Shown here in pieces: positions 1 to 9,300 of a stretch of DNA of 64,000 bases. Origin of the DNA: JBQTIQ01 sp052387955 (GTDB lineage Bacteria > Actinomycetota > Acidimicrobiia > Acidimicrobiales > JACDCH01); assembly GCA_052387955.1 (NCBI GenBank), contig JBQTIQ010000018.1, forward strand, positions 11,660 to 75,659, written 5' to 3'. The translations under genes and the position numbers were made by a program. Below the pieces are notes generated by a model that had not been told where the DNA came from, made no database searches, and saw only the letters and a list, made by a program, of their open reading frames with translations. Every line of letters starts with the position of its first letter. The first letter of the stretch is position 1.

Positions 1-104
1 CCGCGTGCGACCGGGTCGTCGTGCTGGCCGACGGCGGCGTCGTCGCCGACGACGCCGCCAGCGTCGCCGCCGTCCTCGACCCGGCCGGGGGCGGTCGTCC
101 GTGA
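1..104 (+). CDS. C-terminal end of an ABC transporter ATPase subunit (partial)
   Basis: Only the last 33 codons lie in the window, read from base 3 to a TGA at 102-104. The visible residues CDRVVVLADGGVVADD are the typical tail of an ABC exporter nucleotide-binding domain, just after the H-loop, where the C-terminus of the ATPase folds. The stop overlaps the GTG start of the next gene by four bases (GTGA), so the two are translationally coupled. The partner is a full half-transporter of the exporter type, which suggests a heterodimeric ABC exporter, as seen for siderophore transporters such as IrtAB. The family assignment rests on a short tail and on context. Confidence 0.6.
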   Translation, partial: ACDRVVVLADGGVVADDAASVAAVLDPAGGGRP

Positions 105-1789
105 CCGTCGACGCCCTGTCCGCCGAGCCGGACCGACGCGGCACGCTGCGGCGGACATGGCCCCTGCTGGCCCCGCACCGGTGGCTCCTCCTCGCCGCGT
201 GCGGGGCATCGCTCGGCGCGACCATGGCCGAGCTCGCTGGCCCGGTGCTCGACGGGGTCGCCGTCGACCCGGCCGTCGCCGGCGACCGGTCGCAGCTCGG
301 TCGCGTCGCGATCGCGTACGCGGTCGTGAGCCTGGGACTGCTCGTGCTGCAACGAGCGCGCCGACGTTCGGCTGCCGCCGCCGGCGAGGCATTCCTCGCC
401 GACGTGCGGGCGAACGTCGGCGAACGACTCCTGGCCCGTCCGCTGGCCTTCTTCGACCGGCACGCCACCGGCGAGCTCGTCGCCCGCTCGACGAGCGACG
501 TCGAGGCCCTGTCGCGGTTCGTACGCAACGGCCTCCCCGGGCTCGTCGACGCCGTGCTGCTGCTCGGCGTGACCGCCGCCGTGCTGTTCGCGACGTCGTG
601 GCAGCTCGCGCTCGTGAGCCTCCTGTACCTGCCGCCCTCGGCGGTGGCCGTGGCGCGCTTCCGCCGGGCGTCGGGCCCGGCCTACGCCTCCCTCGCGCAG
701 GCGAGGTCGGCCAGCGGGGCGGCGATCGGCGAGACGCTCGCCGCCCGCCCCCTGCTCCAAGGCGTCGCTGCCACCTCGCCGTGGGCGGGGCGGGTCGCGG
801 CGGTCGACCGCGGCCTGCTCGCCGCCAACGACGACGCCCTCCGCGCCGACAACCGCCTCTCGGTCCTCGGGCTCTGCCAGCAGGTCACCCTGGCGCTGCT
901 CGTGCTCGCCGGCGGCGCCCTCGTCGACCGCGGCACCGTCAGCGTCGGCGTCGTCGCCACCTTCGCCCTGGCCGTGCGCCAGCTCTTCGCCCCGCTCGAG
1001 TCGCTGTCGTGGCTCTACGGCGACGCCCAGGAGGCACGCGCCAACCTCGCCCGCGTCCTCGAGCTCCTCGACGGACCCGAGCTGCCCGCCCCCGCCGAGC
1101 TCCACGGCGCGCTGCTGGCGGGCCCGGCGATCGACGCCGTCGGCGTCCGCTACCGCTACGACGACGGCCCGGCAGCCCTCGACGGCGTCGACCTGCGGAT
1201 CGCCGCCGGCGAACGGGTCGCCCTCGTCGGCGAGACCGGCTCCGGCAAGTCGACCCTCGCCAAGGTCGTCGCCGGGCTGCTGGCGCCCGACGCCGGCGAC
1301 GTGCGCATCGGCGGGCGACCGCTCGGGGACTGGCCGGTGGCCGACCTGCGCCGGGCCGTCGCGCTCCTGCCCCAGGAGGGCCACGTCGTGGCCGGCACGC
1401 TCGCCGACAACCTCCGCCTGGTGCCCGGCGAGCACACCGACGCCGAGCTCGACGCCGCCGTCGACCGCGCCGGGCTGCGCCGGTGGGCCGACCGGCTGCC
1501 CCACGGGCTCGGCACACGGCTCGCCGACCGCGGCGCCAACCTCTCCGCCGGCGAGCGCCAGCTCGTCGCCCTCGCACGGGCCGCCCTCGCCGACCCCGCC
1601 GTGCTCGTCCTCGACGAGGCCACCGCCGACGTCGACCCGGCGACCGAGGCGCTTATCGCCGACGCCCTCGACCAACTCACCGTCGGGCGCACCGTCCTCG
1701 TCGTCGCCCACCGCCCGGCGACCGCGGCGCGGTGCGATCGGACCGTGCGGCTGCACGCGGGTCGAGTCTGTCAAGTTGACCTAACGTAG
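101..1789 (+). CDS. ABC exporter half-transporter (membrane domain fused to ATPase)
   Basis: A 562-residue half-transporter. The N-terminal ~310 residues are a six-helix exporter-type membrane domain. The C-terminal ATPase shows Walker A GETGSGKST, the signature LSAGERQL, Walker B VLVLDEAT and the H-loop histidine in VAHR. I chose the GTG at 101 because sequence further upstream in frame is arginine-rich noise and because this GTG overlaps the stop of the preceding ATPase by 4 bp. The pair probably forms a heterodimer in the cytoplasmic membrane. A siderophore-binding lipoprotein follows and a DtxR-like box sits at the end of this gene, so transport of an iron-siderophore complex or of a siderophore is the likely role. 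The direction of transport cannot be read from sequence. Confidence 0.85.
   Translation: MTVDALSAEPDRRGTLRRTWPLLAPHRWLLLAACGASLGATMAELAGPVLDGVAVDPAVAGDRSQLGRVAIAYAVVSLGLLVLQRARRRSAAAAGEAFLADVRANVGERLLARPLAFFDRHATGELVARSTSDVEALSRFVRNGLPGLVDAVLLLGVTAAVLFATSWQLALVSLLYLPPSAVAVARFRRASGPAYASLAQARSASGAAIGETLAARPLLQGVAATSPWAGRVAAVDRGLLAANDDALRADNRLSVLGLCQQVTLALLVLAGGALVDRGTVSVGVVATFALAVRQLFAPLESLSWLYGDAQEARANLARVLELLDGPELPAPAELHGALLAGPAIDAVGVRYRYDDGPAALDGVDLRIAAGERVALVGETGSGKSTLAKVVAGLLAPDAGDVRIGGRPLGDWPVADLRRAVALLPQEGHVVAGTLADNLRLVPGEHTDAELDAAVDRAGLRRWADRLPHGLGTRLADRGANLSAGERQLVALARAALADPAVLVLDEATADVDPATEALIADALDQLTVGRTVLVVAHRPATAARCDRTVRLHAGRVCQVDLT
1771..1789. promoter_or_regulatory. DtxR/IdeR-like iron box
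   Basis: The 19-bp sequence TCAAGTTGACCTAACGTAG matches 13 of 19 positions of the DtxR/IdeR consensus palindrome (TTAGGTTAGSCTAACCTAA), with the right half-site CCTAAC intact. It overlaps the stop codon of the ABC exporter and precedes the zinc-ribbon gene and the siderophore-binding lipoprotein. Ten bases further on there is a short palindrome TAAG-C-CTTA at 1799-1807. Iron repression of the downstream genes is inferred from the match and the context. Confidence 0.4.
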
Positions 1790-1812
1790 ATAAGTTGTTA
1801 AGCCTTACAGTC

Positions 1813-2013
1813 GTGCGGGACCGATCGACGCCCGGCCTCTGGGTCCGGCGGTGCGCCGGTTGCGAGACCTGCGACTTCGACGTCGCCGTCGGAAGCGAGG
1901 CGCTGCTCGGGCCGGGGGCATGGCGTTGCCGCCGCTGCGGCGCACCGTCCTGGACCCCGGCGCGGTTCCCGCTCCCGGCCGCCCCGTGCGCGGGCGGCCA
2001 TGTCCCCGCCTGA
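1813..2013 (+). CDS. Small zinc-ribbon-like protein
   Basis: A 66-residue reading frame with two cysteine pairs, CAGC (followed by ETC) and CRRC, about 25 residues apart, the spacing expected for a zinc ribbon or small metal-binding fold. A GTG at 1813 gives the most compact protein; a TTG at 1795 is also in frame. It fills the gap between an ABC exporter and a siderophore-binding protein, and its stop lies 23 bp before the next ATG, so all three probably form one transcript. I do not recognise the family. Possible roles include metal handling or release of iron from the siderophore, but nothing in the sequence decides this. Confidence 0.45.
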   Translation: MRDRSTPGLWVRRCAGCETCDFDVAVGSEALLGPGAWRCRRCGAPSWTPARFPLPAAPCAGGHVPA

Positions 2014-2035
2014 CCGCCCAGAAGAACGGACCACC

Positions 2036-3091
2036 ATGCCTCCCATCCCCCGACGCGCGTTCCTCCTCGGCGGCTCGGCCGCCCTCCTCGCCGCCGCCGG
2101 CTGCGGCGGCGGGCGCGATGACGGCGCGGCGTCGGCTTCGTCGCCGGTGGCCGCGTCCGGCACCGACGACGCCCCGGTGACCGTCGAGCACCGGTACGGC
2201 TCGACGACGATCGAGGCGCCGCCGCAACGGGTGTTCGCCGCCGGCTACACCGACGTCGACCCCGTCCTCGCGCTCGGCGCGCAGCCGGTGGGGTTCATCG
2301 ACTGGTACGGCGACTACCCCAAGGCCGACATCCGCGACGGCCTGTGGCCGTGGGCGCACGGGCTCGGCGCCGGCGACATCGCCGTGCTCCCCCGGCCGGA
2401 AGACGACGTCCTCGACATCGAGGCGATCGCCGCCCTCCGTCCCGACCTCGTCGTGGCCCAGTACTCGGCGATGACCGAGCGGGAGTACGACACGCTCTCG
2501 GAGATCGCCGCCGTCGTCGCGCAGGCACCGGACTTCGAGGACTACCAGGCGCCGTGGGACGTGACCACCGAGCGCATCGGCCGCGCCCTGCACCGGTCCG
2601 CCCGGGCCGACGAGCTCGTCGCCGGGGTGAAGGAGCGCTTCGCCGAGGCCCGCGCCGCGCATCCCGAGTTCTCGGGACGCACGGCGCTGCTCGTCGACTA
2701 CGCCGGCGGCGTCATCTACGCCCGCGGGCCCGAGGAGCCCCACGGCAAGGTGCTCGCCGAGCTCGGCTTCGACTACCCCGCCGACATCGAGGCCCTCATC
2801 CCCTCGGACACCGTGCTGGCCGAGCTCAGCCTCGAGCAGCTCGAGCTCCTCGACGGGGTCGACGTCGTGCTGGTCGGCGACTTCGAGGGCGCCGGTGAGC
2901 TCCAGGCGAACCCCCTGTACCAGGCCCTCGACGTCGTTGCGCAGGGCCGGGTCGTCCCGGGCGTCGAGCCCATCGAGGGCGCCCTGTACTGGGCCAGCGT
3001 GCTCAGCCTGCCCTACGCCATCGAGCGGCTCGTCCCGATGCTCGCCGCCGCCGTCGACGGCGACCCGTCCACGCCGGTCCCCGTCCCGTGA
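2036..3091 (+). CDS. Iron-siderophore ABC transporter substrate-binding lipoprotein
   Basis: A 351-residue periplasmic-binding-type protein. The N-terminus carries a twin-arginine-like start (RRAF) and a lipobox LAAAGC, so it should be lipid-anchored at the outer face of the membrane at Cys22. The mature part follows the FepB/FhuD-type fold (TroA superfamily, PF01497): a short N-lobe with PQRVFAAGYTDVDPVLALG, ALRPDLVV, and a C-lobe after a long helix. The ATG at 2036 follows AACGGACCACC. No permease or ATPase of the importer type is visible downstream; the neighbouring transporter is of exporter architecture. Binding of ferric siderophore is inferred from the family and from the adjacent DtxR-like box. 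Confidence 0.85.
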   Translation: MPPIPRRAFLLGGSAALLAAAGCGGGRDDGAASASSPVAASGTDDAPVTVEHRYGSTTIEAPPQRVFAAGYTDVDPVLALGAQPVGFIDWYGDYPKADIRDGLWPWAHGLGAGDIAVLPRPEDDVLDIEAIAALRPDLVVAQYSAMTEREYDTLSEIAAVVAQAPDFEDYQAPWDVTTERIGRALHRSARADELVAGVKERFAEARAAHPEFSGRTALLVDYAGGVIYARGPEEPHGKVLAELGFDYPADIEALIPSDTVLAELSLEQLELLDGVDVVLVGDFEGAGELQANPLYQALDVVAQGRVVPGVEPIEGALYWASVLSLPYAIERLVPMLAAAVDGDPSTPVPVP

Positions 3092-3196
3092 ACCGCGGCT
3101 GACGGCGACGATCGCCCACGCCCTGCCCGAGGTGCGGCTGCGGCGGCGCCCGGCGACGCCACGCTGCTCGAGGTCGCCCGGGTCGAGGCCCGCCCG

Positions 3197-3214
3197 ACGG
3201 CGTCGTGACGCCGT
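3197..3214. terminator. Hairpin between convergent genes
   Basis: ACGGCGTC and GACGCCGT form an 8-bp perfect inverted repeat separated by 2 bases. It lies between the 3' ends of the convergent siderophore-binding gene and the ECF sigma gene. A second GTGCC/GGCAC hairpin follows at about 3243-3265. No U-tract is present, as is common in actinobacterial terminators. Confidence 0.4.
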
Positions 3215-3269
3215 GCGCCCAAGGTTGCGGTGTCGCGCGCGCGTGCCGGCTGCTGGCAGGCACGAGACG

Positions 3270-3806
3270 TCACGGTCCGGGTCCGAGCCGGTCGGCGAGA
3301 CGGCTGAGCGCCCGCTTCTGGGCCGCCTTCACGGCCGTCGCTGGGCGGTGGACGATGCGGGCGACCTCGGCGGTGGACAGGTCGGCGACGAAGCGGAGCA
3401 CGACGACCTGCCGCTGGAGCGGGCTCAGCTCGTGGAGGGCTGCGACCAGCGCAGGATCGAGGGTGTCGGTCCGGTCGTGGGCGGCCGGCTCGGGAAGCTC
3501 GCCGTCGGCCGGCTGTGGCCGGACCCGGCGCCGGCGGCCGTCGTCGACGAGGCGGTGGTGGGCCACGGTGAACACCCAGCGCCGCAGGGCCCGGTCGTCA
3601 CCCTGGAAGCGGTGCAGGTCGCGCGCGACCTGGACGAAGACCTCGCCGAGCAGGTCCTCGGGCTCGGGAGCGCGTTGGGCTCGCAGGTAGCCGAGGACCG
3701 CCGGCGCCAGGCTGCGGTACACGGCGCCGGCGCCGGGCAGGTCGTGCAGCTCTGCGGGGTCGTCGATGACGAGCCTGGCCGTGGTCGACGCAGCCAGCCC
3801 GCTCAC
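3270..3806 (-). CDS. ECF-family RNA polymerase sigma factor
   Basis: A 178-residue group 4 sigma factor. Region 2 covers residues ~30-95 (PEDLLGEVFVQVARDL, then ALRRWVFTVAHHRLVDD), the core-binding and -10 recognition part. Region 4 covers ~115-170 (LSPLQRQVVVLRFVADLS, then the helix-turn-helix EVARIVHRPATAVKAAQKRAL), which reads the -35 element. Its start codon overlaps the stop of the upstream membrane protein by 4 bp, so the two are co-expressed. Sigma and regulator are usually encoded in the opposite order. The gene would direct a small stress or envelope regulon; the inducing signal is unknown. Confidence 0.85.
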   Translation of the reverse strand: MSGLAASTTARLVIDDPAELHDLPGAGAVYRSLAPAVLGYLRAQRAPEPEDLLGEVFVQVARDLHRFQGDDRALRRWVFTVAHHRLVDDGRRRRVRPQPADGELPEPAAHDRTDTLDPALVAALHELSPLQRQVVVLRFVADLSTAEVARIVHRPATAVKAAQKRALSRLADRLGPGP

Positions 3807-4603
3807 CCTCCGGGGACACCGTCCGGCGGACCCGTCGGCGTGCCGTCCGGCGGACCCGTCGGCGTGCCCTCGGGCGCACCGGCAGGCGTGCCCTCGGGCG
3901 GGCCGGTCGGCGTGCCCTCGGGCGGGCCGGTCGGCGTGCCCTCCGGCGGACCGGTCTCGGCCTGCGCCTCGGTGCCACCGACGTCCCCTTCGCCGTCCTC
4001 ACCGCCGCAGGCCGCCCGCTGCTCGGCGAGCTGGCGGGCTTCGTCGGCCCGGGGCGAGGGGATCACACCGGCCCCCGGATCGGCCTCCTCGGCGGGCAAC
4101 TCGGCGAAGGGCGGCGGACCGGCGCAACCCTCGGCCACGCCCGGCGGGATGCCCTCGGGCGGACCCTCGTCGTCTGCGTCGCCTTCCTCGGCATCGTCGC
4201 GCTCCTCATCGGCAGGGCAGTTCTCGGCCCGCCACACCTCGAAGGCCTCGGCCTCGGCCGCCCGGTTGGCCTCCTGCTCCTCCTCGGTGTCGCCCTCCGG
4301 CTCCGTGCCCGCGAAGGGAGGCGGTCCGGTGCACGACAGCTCGCCGCCGCCGGGACCCGGGTCCTCGGGCGTCTGGGCGGGTCCGACGTCGGTCGGCTGC
4401 GAGTCGTCGCCGAAGGCCACCGCTGCGGCCGGAACGGCCACCGCCAGCAGCGCGGCGGCGACGGCGACGGCCGGGGTCCAACGGGTCCGCCGGGCCGGCG
4501 CGACCGCGGCGAGCTCGGCGACGTGCCGGGCGGCGGTGCTGGGCTCGATGGGCGCGGTGCCGAGCCGGCGGAGGCGATCGGTGAGGTGGTCCTCGTGCTC
4601 CAT
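3803..4603 (-). CDS. Membrane-anchored protein with Pro-Glu-Gly repeats, putative anti-sigma partner
   Basis: A 266-residue protein. A ~40-residue cytoplasmic segment (MEHEDHLTDRLRRLGTAPIE...) is followed by one transmembrane helix at about residues 45-70 (WTPAVAVAAALLAVAVPAAA). A long acidic, proline-rich outer part follows, with cysteine-proline motifs (CTGPPPFAG, CAGPPPFAE). It ends in about six copies of an 8-residue unit GPPEGTPT. The gene is directly upstream of and overlaps an ECF sigma gene, so an anti-sigma or signal-sensing role is likely. No zinc-binding ZAS motif (HxxxCxxC) is visible, which makes the anti-sigma assignment an inference from topology and operon structure. The repeat tail may span or contact the cell wall. 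Confidence 0.6.
   Translation of the reverse strand: MEHEDHLTDRLRRLGTAPIEPSTAARHVAELAAVAPARRTRWTPAVAVAAALLAVAVPAAAVAFGDDSQPTDVGPAQTPEDPGPGGGELSCTGPPPFAGTEPEGDTEEEQEANRAAEAEAFEVWRAENCPADEERDDAEEGDADDEGPPEGIPPGVAEGCAGPPPFAELPAEEADPGAGVIPSPRADEARQLAEQRAACGGEDGEGDVGGTEAQAETGPPEGTPTGPPEGTPTGPPEGTPAGAPEGTPTGPPDGTPTGPPDGVPGG
3824..3953. repeat. 24-bp coding tandem repeat
   Basis: About six imperfect copies of a 24-bp unit of the form GGCGTGCCSTCSGGCGGRCC plus GGTC encode GPPEGTPT in the preceding protein on the minus strand. Copies differ mainly at C/G third positions. One copy encodes alanines (GAPEGTPA). Repeats of this kind can vary in number between strains. Confidence 0.7.
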
Positions 4604-5087
4604 ACCTGGGTGAGCGCAGCGAGCGCCTCCGAGGAGACTCGCACAGCCGAAGCGCAGCGGTACCGGCTGGCGCCGCGAGTCCTGACGCTACGCCGGAAGT
4701 CGGGGCGTGCGGAGCACGACGGCGTCGAGGATGCGCACCGTCGGGGCCGGGACGATCGTGCCGAGCGCCGCCGCCATCTTCGTCGCCGCCGCGTCCCTCC
4801 CGCGGGTCAGCGGCAGCTCCTGACCTCAGATCGGTCCCGGGCTGTGTTCACCGGACTGGACGTCAACGGTCGTGGTGCAGCACCCGGCACCTCCGTCACG
4901 GGCGCGCCTGGAAGATCGGACCCACGCCCGACGTTTCCCCGGCGCGAAGCGGAGCGCGCCGCCATGAACCGCAGGCCGACGACCGCCGCCCCGACGTAGG
5001 CGGAGCCCTGCGCGACGCACGCTGTGCACACGTGGGGGACGATACAGACCGGCCGACCGTCCGTCTCGTCTCCGGAGCGCTGCCGCA
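4604..5087. other. Intergenic region with a possible gene relic
   Basis: A 484-bp stretch between divergent genes with no convincing complete gene. On the minus strand, about 4686-4820 has strongly G/C-biased third positions and reads KMAAALGTIVPAPTVRILDA before a stop, preceded directly by an in-frame TGA and with no start codon. It could be the tail of a lost gene. A hydrophobic stretch ACVAQGSAYVGAAVVGLRF is readable on the minus strand near 4960-5040, but no family is recognisable. A GAGCGCAGCGAGCGC motif at ~4613 resembles the repeat near 24730. Confidence 0.3.
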
Positions 5088-6356
5088 GTGACACCATCGC
5101 CCGGTGCCGCGGTTGCGCCCACGACACTGGATCGGGTGGGTCACGACCACCACGGGCACGCCACGACCGACGAGCGCTCGCTCGTCGAGCGCCTCCGGGC
5201 GCTGGCGGCACGGAAGGTGTTGCTGGGGATGGTGCTCACCATCGCGCTGCTCACCGGGCTCGGCCTGCTGCTGCTCTGGCCGGGCAACGTCGAGCCGGTC
5301 ACCACGCTGGAAGGCGAGAGCTTCTTCGGTGAACGGGTCGAAGCCACCGTCGAGCAGGTCACCACGGAGGACTGCTCGTTCTCCCCGACGCCGGGCGAGT
5401 TCCTGTGCGACCTCATCGAGTTCGTCGTCACCAACGGCACCCCCGACGGCGAACGGGGCGACCTCGAGTTCCCCCTCGGTGCCGGCGGCGCCCGCATCCA
5501 GGACGGCGACGAGCTCATCCTCAGCTACGCGTTCGACGCCCCGCCGGGCGCGCAGTTCCAGTTCAGCGACTTCCAGCGGTCGACGCCGATGCTCGTGCTC
5601 GCCGCGGCCTTCGCCGTCGTGGTCGTCGCCTTCGGGCGCTGGCGAGGGCTCTTCGCCATCATCGGCGTCGGCGTCAGCCTCGTCGTGCTCATCGCCTTCG
5701 TCCTTCCCGCCCTCCTGGAAGGCTCCTCACCGCTGCTCGTCGCCCTCGTCGGCGCGTCCGCTGTCGCCCTACCGGCCCTCTACCTCGCCCATGGCGCCTC
5801 CGAGCGCACATCCGTCGCCGTCATCGGCACGGTGTCGAGCCTGCTGCTCACCTGCCTGCTCGGCGTCGTCTTCGTCGAGGCCACCCACCTCACGGGCCTC
5901 GTCAGCGACGAGGTCGGCTTCCTCCAGGCCTTCGGCGGCGACCTCGACTTCGAAGGCCTGCTGCTCGCCGGCATGGTGATCGGCGCGCTGGGTGTGCTCG
6001 ACGACGTCACCGTCACGCAGGTCGCCGCGGTGTGGGAGCTGGCCGATGCGAGGCCCCGCGCCCGCGCCGCCGACCTGTACCGCGCCGGGGTCAGGATCGG
6101 GCGCGACCACATCGCCTCCACCGTCAACACCCTCGTCCTCGCCTATGCCGGTGCCTCGCTGCCGCTCCTGCTGCTGTTCGTCACCTCCGGCCGGCAACTC
6201 GGTCACGTCGTCACGACCGAGGCGATCGCCGTCGAGGTCGTCCGCGCCCTCGTCGGATCCATCGGGCTGGTCGCGTCGGTGCCGATCACGACCGGCCTCG
6301 CCGCGGCCGTCGTGACACGGGATCGGGCGCGATCGCGGGTGACCGCGTCGTCGTGA
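5088..6356 (+). CDS. YibE/F-family membrane protein
   Basis: A 422-residue polytopic protein. One transmembrane helix near residues 43-63 precedes a ~110-residue extracytoplasmic domain (ending FQFSDFQRSTPML). About six or seven further helices follow from residue ~165. The second half has the YibE/F signature region (GMVIGALGVLDDVTVTQ and RIGRDHIASTVNTLVLAYAG). The family (PF07907) is widespread in Gram-positives and is of unknown biochemical role. The GTG at 5088 gives a histidine-rich N-terminus (GHDHHGHATT); an in-frame GTG at 5136 is an equally plausible start. It is transcribed divergently from the sigma/anti-sigma pair, and its end faces the relaxase pseudogene. Confidence 0.85.
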   Translation: MTPSPGAAVAPTTLDRVGHDHHGHATTDERSLVERLRALAARKVLLGMVLTIALLTGLGLLLLWPGNVEPVTTLEGESFFGERVEATVEQVTTEDCSFSPTPGEFLCDLIEFVVTNGTPDGERGDLEFPLGAGGARIQDGDELILSYAFDAPPGAQFQFSDFQRSTPMLVLAAAFAVVVVAFGRWRGLFAIIGVGVSLVVLIAFVLPALLEGSSPLLVALVGASAVALPALYLAHGASERTSVAVIGTVSSLLLTCLLGVVFVEATHLTGLVSDEVGFLQAFGGDLDFEGLLLAGMVIGALGVLDDVTVTQVAAVWELADARPRARAADLYRAGVRIGRDHIASTVNTLVLAYAGASLPLLLLFVTSGRQLGHVVTTEAIAVEVVRALVGSIGLVASVPITTGLAAAVVTRDRARSRVTASS

Positions 6357-6389
6357 AGCCCGCGGTCGGGCCGGGGCCTCGTCCCACCT

Positions 6390-9300
6390 CTACAGGGAGA
6401 GCTCCATCCCGTGATCGAGCTCGCGAAGACGGCGTCGCTCGATGCTTCGATGAACCTCGGCTGCCTGCTCGGCCGTACTGAGCCACCGGTCCGGGCCGTC
6501 GGGCCCGTCAGCACCGCCGAGTTGGAGAGCAGCGGCGACGACCGCTCGGGAGTCGACCGGCGCCGGGCGGGCCAGGCGGTCGAGGCGCTCTGCGACAGTC
6601 GGAGGGTGGGGGGCTCGGGCGTCGCCACGGTCCAGACGCGTCTCGATGTCCCAGGCGAGGCCGAGCCACGCATCGCGGGCGGCCGGGTGTGACGGCACGG
6701 TTCCGAGGCCGGCGACGAGGTGCGGGGCAGGTGCTCGTCCGGCCGCTATGGCTCGGAGTCGTTCGACGCGAGCGGCGGCGAGGGCGGCGTCGATGGCCTC
6801 CAGCGGGGGGTTCCGATGGGGGCCGGCCTCGCGTGCGAGATGGAGCCGGGCGGAGCGGAGGCGGTGAAGTCCGTGGGCGAGCGGGTCGTCTTGGTCGATG
6901 GCCAGAAGCACGGCTCGGGTCCAGTGCCTGCCGAGCTCGCCGTCGATGCGGGCGATCTCGTCGTGGCGCCACTGGTTCGTTCGCTCCCATCGGCGCCGCC
7001 GCTCGTCGCCGGCCGCCGCATCGCGAAGCTGGGCACGGGCGTGGCAGAGGTCCTCCTGGATGTCGGTCAGGCGCACGTCGGCTCGATCGCGGGCGGTGAT
7101 GGCAGTGAGGTGGCGCTCGCGGGTGGCGCGGCGCAGGTGTGGTCCGCGCGTCGCGCGCAGGTGCGCCTCGGCGCGCCGGAGCGCATCGGCGTTGCCCCGG
7201 GCGTCGCCCTCGAGACGATCCACGACGCCGGCGAGTCGCCGGTGGTCGTCACGGCGGTCGGGCGGTGCAGCGGCGAGCGCCGCTTCGTGTTCGGCCCGTT
7301 CGGCTCGCAGGCGCCGGTCGAGGACGTTCGGGTCGTCCCAGGCGGCGAAGGTCGTGTCAGGGACGCGGCCGGCGGCAGCCAGCACGATCTGGTCGGGGGT
7401 GCGGGGGTCGACGACGACGTTGCCGTGCGCCTCGGCGCTCGGGGTCGAGACCGTGTTCCAGGTGTGGGTCGGATACCGGCCGCGGGATTGCCCGACGTAG
7501 AGGGTGTTGCGGTCGAGGTTCGGGGTGGCGAGGAGGTGGACGTGGTCCCAGGTGCCGCCCTGGGCGCCGTCGATGGTCCGGGCCCAGGCGTGGGACACGT
7601 TCGGGGTGCCGTCGGGCCGGGCGCCGGCGACCAGCTCGCGTGACAGCAGCGCAGGGCGGCCGCCGTCGAGCACGACCCGCAGCCCGAGGCTGTCGACGGC
7701 CGTGACTTCGGCGGCGGTGCCGTTGTGGACCCGCTGGTCGCCGAGGCGCAGGTTGACATGCACGAGGATGCGGTCGCCGGCTGCGTAGCGGCGGTCGTCG
7801 GTGCCCCACGCGGGTCCGGTGACCTCGGGCCCATGAATGCGCCCGAGGGCGTGGAGCTGGCGTCGGATGCGGTCGGCGAGGTCCTCGCAGTCGGCGTGCG
7901 ACACGGCGAGGACGGCGACGTTGCTCGGGCCGTGGTCGCAGATGTCGACCACGGCGGCGGCGGCGAGCCGCTCCCGGGTCTCCTCGGGCGTGGGGAACGC
8001 GTGCTCCCAGCCGCGCGTGGCCCGGGTGGTCTGGCTGGCGGGGAGGTCACCGGCCCGGTAGGCGACCAGCGCAGCGCGTTCGTCGGCGTCACGTTGGCGG
8101 CGGTTGACCGTGAGGGTCGCGGTCCGGACCTGGCCGCGGTCGGCGAGGCGGTCGAGTTCATCGGCAAGCCCGCCGGGCGCGACTGGGCGGCCCTGCCGGT
8201 CATCCCCCAGGCACTACAGCGACGCGCCCGGTGTCGCGGCGACGGCGGCGAGGACGACAGCGGCGTCGCGGGTGGAGACTTGGGACACCTCGTCGAGCAC
8301 GATCACCGACCCGGGCTCGAGGGTGCCGGCGCCGGGCTGCCAGCGGGCGATCGTGGAGGCGTCGAGGCCTGCGGCGCGGAGCTCGGCGACGGCCTTGTTG
8401 GTCGACGCCAACGCCACCACGTTTCGCCCCTCGCTGCGTACGGCGTCGGCGGCGGCGGCGGTGAGCGCGGTCTTGCCATGCCCCGCCGGGGCGAGCACCA
8501 CGCGCAGCGCCGGGCCCGGCGCGCACAGGCCTCGACCGCGGCCTGCTGGTCGGCGCCCAGCCTTGCGTCGCCTTGTGACGGTGTCCGTGTGGCGCCCGGG
8601 ACGGTGCGGGCCTGGAGGCGGTCGAGGTCGACGAGGACCCGGTCCTCGAGCTGGCGGTGCTCGACGGTGGACCACTGCGGTGGGCGGCGTCGGTCCCGGC
8701 TGGTGAGCCGCACGACGTGATCAGTGGCGAGGAACTCGGCGGCGAGCGCCTCGATCTCGCTCGTCGTCCAGCGCCCGGCCGACAGGGCGGCGACGCGTTC
8801 GACGACGTGGGCGTGCCCGAACCGGGCCCGGGTGGCGCACAGTCCCGTGTCGGGATCGATGAGCGCGGCGTGCAGGCGGTCCTGGTCGAGCGTGTCGTGT
8901 CGTGTCGGCGCGTGTCGCAACGTCCGCAGCAGGCGGGCGCCACGGGCGATGCCGGCCCGTGCCGCCTCGTCCTCCCACCGGCTCCGCAAGACATCCGGCG
9001 TGAGGGAATGGTCCTTGCGGTCCCTGGTCCTCAGCGATGCCCGATCGTCGGCGCGCATGCGCTCCTTCGCCGTCACCGCCTCGGGTCCCGCCTCCAGGGC
9101 GGTCTCGATCGCGACCGTGCGCTTCGAGAAGGCCCGCAGCTGGGCTCGGTCGAAGCCGACCAGCTCCCGACAACCGTTGCGCTCCGGTCCCCAGGTCACG
9201 CCGAGGCGGCTGGTGAGCTGGCGTTGCAGCTCGGCCTGGAACACCGTTCCCGACGCCTTCAACCACTCGTGGATCGGGCCGGCATCGACGGCCACATGCA

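Noticed and set aside
5..100. Arginine-rich N-terminal extension of the ABC exporter
   Set aside because: It is an out-of-frame reading of the upstream ATPase gene; GTG 101 with the GTGA overlap is the natural start.
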